A model generated the notes under the pieces. The model searched no databases. It was given only the letters and a program-made list of their open reading frames with translations, and was not told where the DNA came from. From contig NC_015761.1 of assembly GCF_000252995.1 (NCBI RefSeq), positions 1,240,001 through 1,304,000 on the forward strand: DNA of 64,000 bases. The letters are read 5' to 3'. The translations under genes and the position numbers were made by a program. This stretch comes from Salmonella bongori NCTC 12419. Lineage in GTDB: Bacteria > Pseudomonadota > Gammaproteobacteria > Enterobacterales > Enterobacteriaceae. Positions 61,408 to 64,000 of this stretch are shown here, piece after piece. Within the stretch, counting starts at the first letter, position 1; the number at the start of each line of letters is the position of its first letter.

Positions 61408-63795
61408 ATGAAATTTAGTGAACTGTGGTTACGCGAGTGGGTTAACCCGGCAATCGATAGCGACGCTTTGGCCAATCAGATTACGATGGCGGGCCTGGAA
61501 GTCGACGGCGTTGAGCCGGTTGCGGGAGATTTTAATGGTGTTGTCGTTGGGGAAGTGGTTGAGTGCGCCCAGCACCCGAACGCCGATAAATTGCGCGTAA
61601 CGAAAGTCAACGTCGGTGGTGAACGTCTGTTGGATATCGTCTGCGGCGCGCCAAACTGTCGCCAGGGGCTGAAGGTGGCGGTCGCCACCATCGGCGCGGT
61701 ACTGCCGGGCGATTTCAAAATCAAAGCGGCCAAACTGCGCGGTGAACCGTCGGAAGGGATGCTGTGCTCTTTCTCGGAGCTGGGGATTTCCGATGACCAT
61801 AGCGGCATTATCGAACTGCCGGCGGATGCGCCAATCGGTACCAATATTCGCGAGTATCTGAAGCTTAACGATAATACCATCGAAATTAGCGTCACACCGA
61901 ACCGCGCCGATTGCTTAGGCATTATTGGCGTAGCGCGCGATGTAGCAGTTCTGAACAAATCGCCGCTCCTTGAGCCGAAAATGGCGTCAGTGGCCGCCAC
62001 GATAGAGGACGTATTGCCTATCGCCGTTGAAGCGCCAGATGCTTGCCCGCGTTATCTGGGCCGGGTGGTGAAAGGTATCAATGTTAACGCGCCGACGCCG
62101 CTGTGGATGAAAGAGAAACTACGTCGCTGTGGTATTCGCTCCATTGATGCGGTGGTTGACGTGACTAACTACGTGCTACTCGAACTGGGTCAACCGATGC
62201 ATGCCTTTGATAAAGATCGCATTGAAGGCGGTATCAAAGTGCGGATGGCGAAAGAGGGCGAAACACTGGTGCTGCTGGACGGTAATGAAGCGAAGCTGAC
62301 TGCCGATACGCTGGTTATCGCTGATCATAACAAAGCCCTGGCGATGGCCGGTATCTTTGGCGGCGAGCACTCCGGCGTAAACAGCGAAACGCAAAATGTA
62401 TTGCTGGAGTCTGCCTTCTTCAGCCCGCTGTCTATCACTGGTCGCGCGCGTCGTTACGGTCTGCATACCGATGCGTCTCATCGCTACGAACGTGGTGTTG
62501 ATCCGGCGTTACAGTATAAAGCGATGGAGCGTGCCACGCGTCTGCTCCTTGATATCTGCGGCGGTGAAGCCGGTCCGGTCATTGATGTGACTCACGACGC
62601 CGCGCTGCCGAAGCGTGCCACAATCCTGCTTCGCCGCAACAAGCTTGATCGTCTGATCGGGCATCACATTGCGGATGAGCAGGTCAGCGATATTCTGCGC
62701 CGTCTGGGCTGTGAGGTGATTGAAGGCCAGGACGAATGGGAAGCTGTCGCGCCGAGCTGGCGCTTCGATATGGAGATCGAAGAAGATCTGGTAGAAGAGA
62801 TTGCTCGCGTCTATGGCTACAACAATATTCCGGATGAGCCAATCCAGGCGGGCTTAATCATGGGGACGCATCGTGAAGCCGATTTGTCATTGAAGCGGGT
62901 TAAAACCATGCTGAATGACAAAGGCTATCAGGAAGTGATTACCTATAGCTTTGTTGATCCTAAAGTACAACAACTGATTCACCCTGGCGTAGAAGCCCTG
63001 CTATTGCCAAATCCTATTTCCGTTGAGATGTCGGCGATGCGTCTGTCCCTGTGGAGCGGCTTGCTGACGACGGTAGTGTATAACCAGAATCGCCAGCAAA
63101 ATCGCGTGCGTATTTTCGAAACCGGTTTACGTTTCGTTCCGGATACACAAGCCAATCTGGGAATTCGACAGGATCTGATGCTGGCTGGTGTGATTTGCGG
63201 CAACCGCTATGATGAGCACTGGAACCTGGCAAAAGAGACCGTTGATTTCTATGATTTGAAAGGCGATCTGGAAGCCGTGTTGGATCTAACGGGTAAACTG
63301 GGCGATATCCAGTTCAGGACGGAGTTGAATCCAGCTCTGCATCCGGGACAGTCCGCAGCGATTTATCTGAAAGATGAACGCATTGGTTTTATTGGGGTTG
63401 TTCACCCTGAACTGGAACGTAAACTGGATCTGAATGGTCGTACGCTGGTGTTTGAACTGGAGTGGAATAAGCTGGCAGACCGTATCGTGCCTCAGGCGCG
63501 GGAGATTTCACGCTTCCCGGCCAACCGTCGCGACATTGCGGTCGTGGTTGCAGAAAACGTTCCCGCAGCGGATATTTTATCCGAATGTAAGAAAGTTGGC
63601 GTAAATCAGGTAGTTGGCGTAAACTTATTTGACGTGTACCGCGGTAAGGGTGTTGCGGAGGGCTATAAGAGCCTCGCTATCAGCCTGATCCTTCAGGATA
63701 CCAACCGTACACTCGAAGAAGAGGAGATTGCCGCTACCGTCGCCAAATGTGTAGAGGCATTAAAAGAGCGATTCCAGGCATCATTGAGGGATTGA
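61408..63795 (+). CDS. pheT: Phenylalanyl-tRNA synthetase beta subunit
   Basis: The 795-residue subunit has the N-terminal EMAP/tRNA-binding domain ([15 protein letters not shown]), the B3/B4 editing domain, the B5 domain, a catalytic-like core and the C-terminal FDX-ACB domain ([14 protein letters not shown] onwards). GGGCAGGA precedes the ATG. ihfA starts 4 bp after its stop. Confidence 0.98.
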
Positions 63796-63799
63796 ACCT

Positions 63800-64000
63800 A
63801 TGGCGCTTACAAAAGCTGAAATGTCAGAATATCTGTTTGATAAGCTTGGGCTTAGCAAGCGGGATGCCAAAGAACTGGTTGAACTGTTTTTCGAAGAGAT
63901 CCGTCGTGCTCTGGAAAACGGTGAGCAGGTGAAACTCTCTGGTTTTGGTAACTTCGATCTGCGTGATAAAAATCAACGTCCGGGACGTAACCCGAAAACG
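63800..64000 (+). CDS. ihfA: Integration host factor alpha subunit (5' part)
   Basis: The first 67 of about 99 codons are present before the window ends. The start [16 protein letters not shown] and the [13 protein letters not shown] arm are those of IHF-alpha. It forms the IHF heterodimer with IhfB and bends DNA at sigma-54 promoters and elsewhere. ATG at 63800, 4 bp after pheT; the two are co-transcribed. Confidence 0.97.

Overview
The window is enterobacterial chromosome. Gene order and protein sequence follow the Escherichia coli K-12 stretch from yeaG to ihfA closely. Several genes absent from K-12 at these positions (lpxR, a lipoprotein nuclease, an orphan sulfatase-maturase-like radical SAM protein, a decayed chitinase) point to Salmonella enterica. 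There are no rRNA or tRNA genes, insertion sequences, prophage genes or CRISPR arrays. Short REP/BIME-type palindromes sit between many genes.

Layout. 1-9.5 kb: the 5' part of yeaG (PrkA kinase) behind a candidate sigma-54 promoter, mipA, the orphan radical SAM maturase, yeaE, yeaD, gapA, msrB, yeaC and a frameshifted GH18 chitinase remnant. 9.6-18.4 kb: the ydj cluster (ydjL-K-J-I-H-G, the DeoR-type regulator ydjF and the transporter ydjE), a catabolic island for a sugar acid or similar long-chain carbohydrate with a candidate CRP site in front. 18.5-29.2 kb: housekeeping genes (pncA, ansA, sppA, ydjA, selD, topB, gdhA, ynjH, nudG, xthA). 29.2-35.7 kb: astCADBE, arginine/ornithine catabolism by the succinyltransferase pathway, behind a near-perfect sigma-54 promoter. 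36-39 kb: spy (BaeR site), cho (LexA box), nadE and osmE. 39-44.5 kb: the chitobiose operon chbBCARFG, with the ChiX small-RNA target between chbB and chbC. 44.5-53.3 kb: katE, cedA, tcyP, the SOS gene ydjM, hxpB, yniB, yniA, ydiZ and pfkB. 53.5-56.7 kb: ydiY behind a strong promoter and a leader terminator, then an AT-rich Salmonella-type insert with lpxR, a candidate 34-residue hydrophobic microprotein and a lipoprotein nuclease. 56.9-64 kb: the thrS-infC-rpmI-rplT-pheM-pheS-pheT-ihfA translation cluster with its classical controls: a tRNA-like thrS operator, the AUU start of infC, an L20 leader hairpin, and the pheM leader peptide with its attenuator.

Start codons were adjusted where a Shine-Dalgarno sequence, operon overlap or remembered family length supported it. 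Notable cases are mipA (GTG), ydjF (GTG), cho (GTG), the lipoprotein nuclease (GTG) and infC (ATT). Functional statements rest on recalled protein families and visible motifs; no database search was run.
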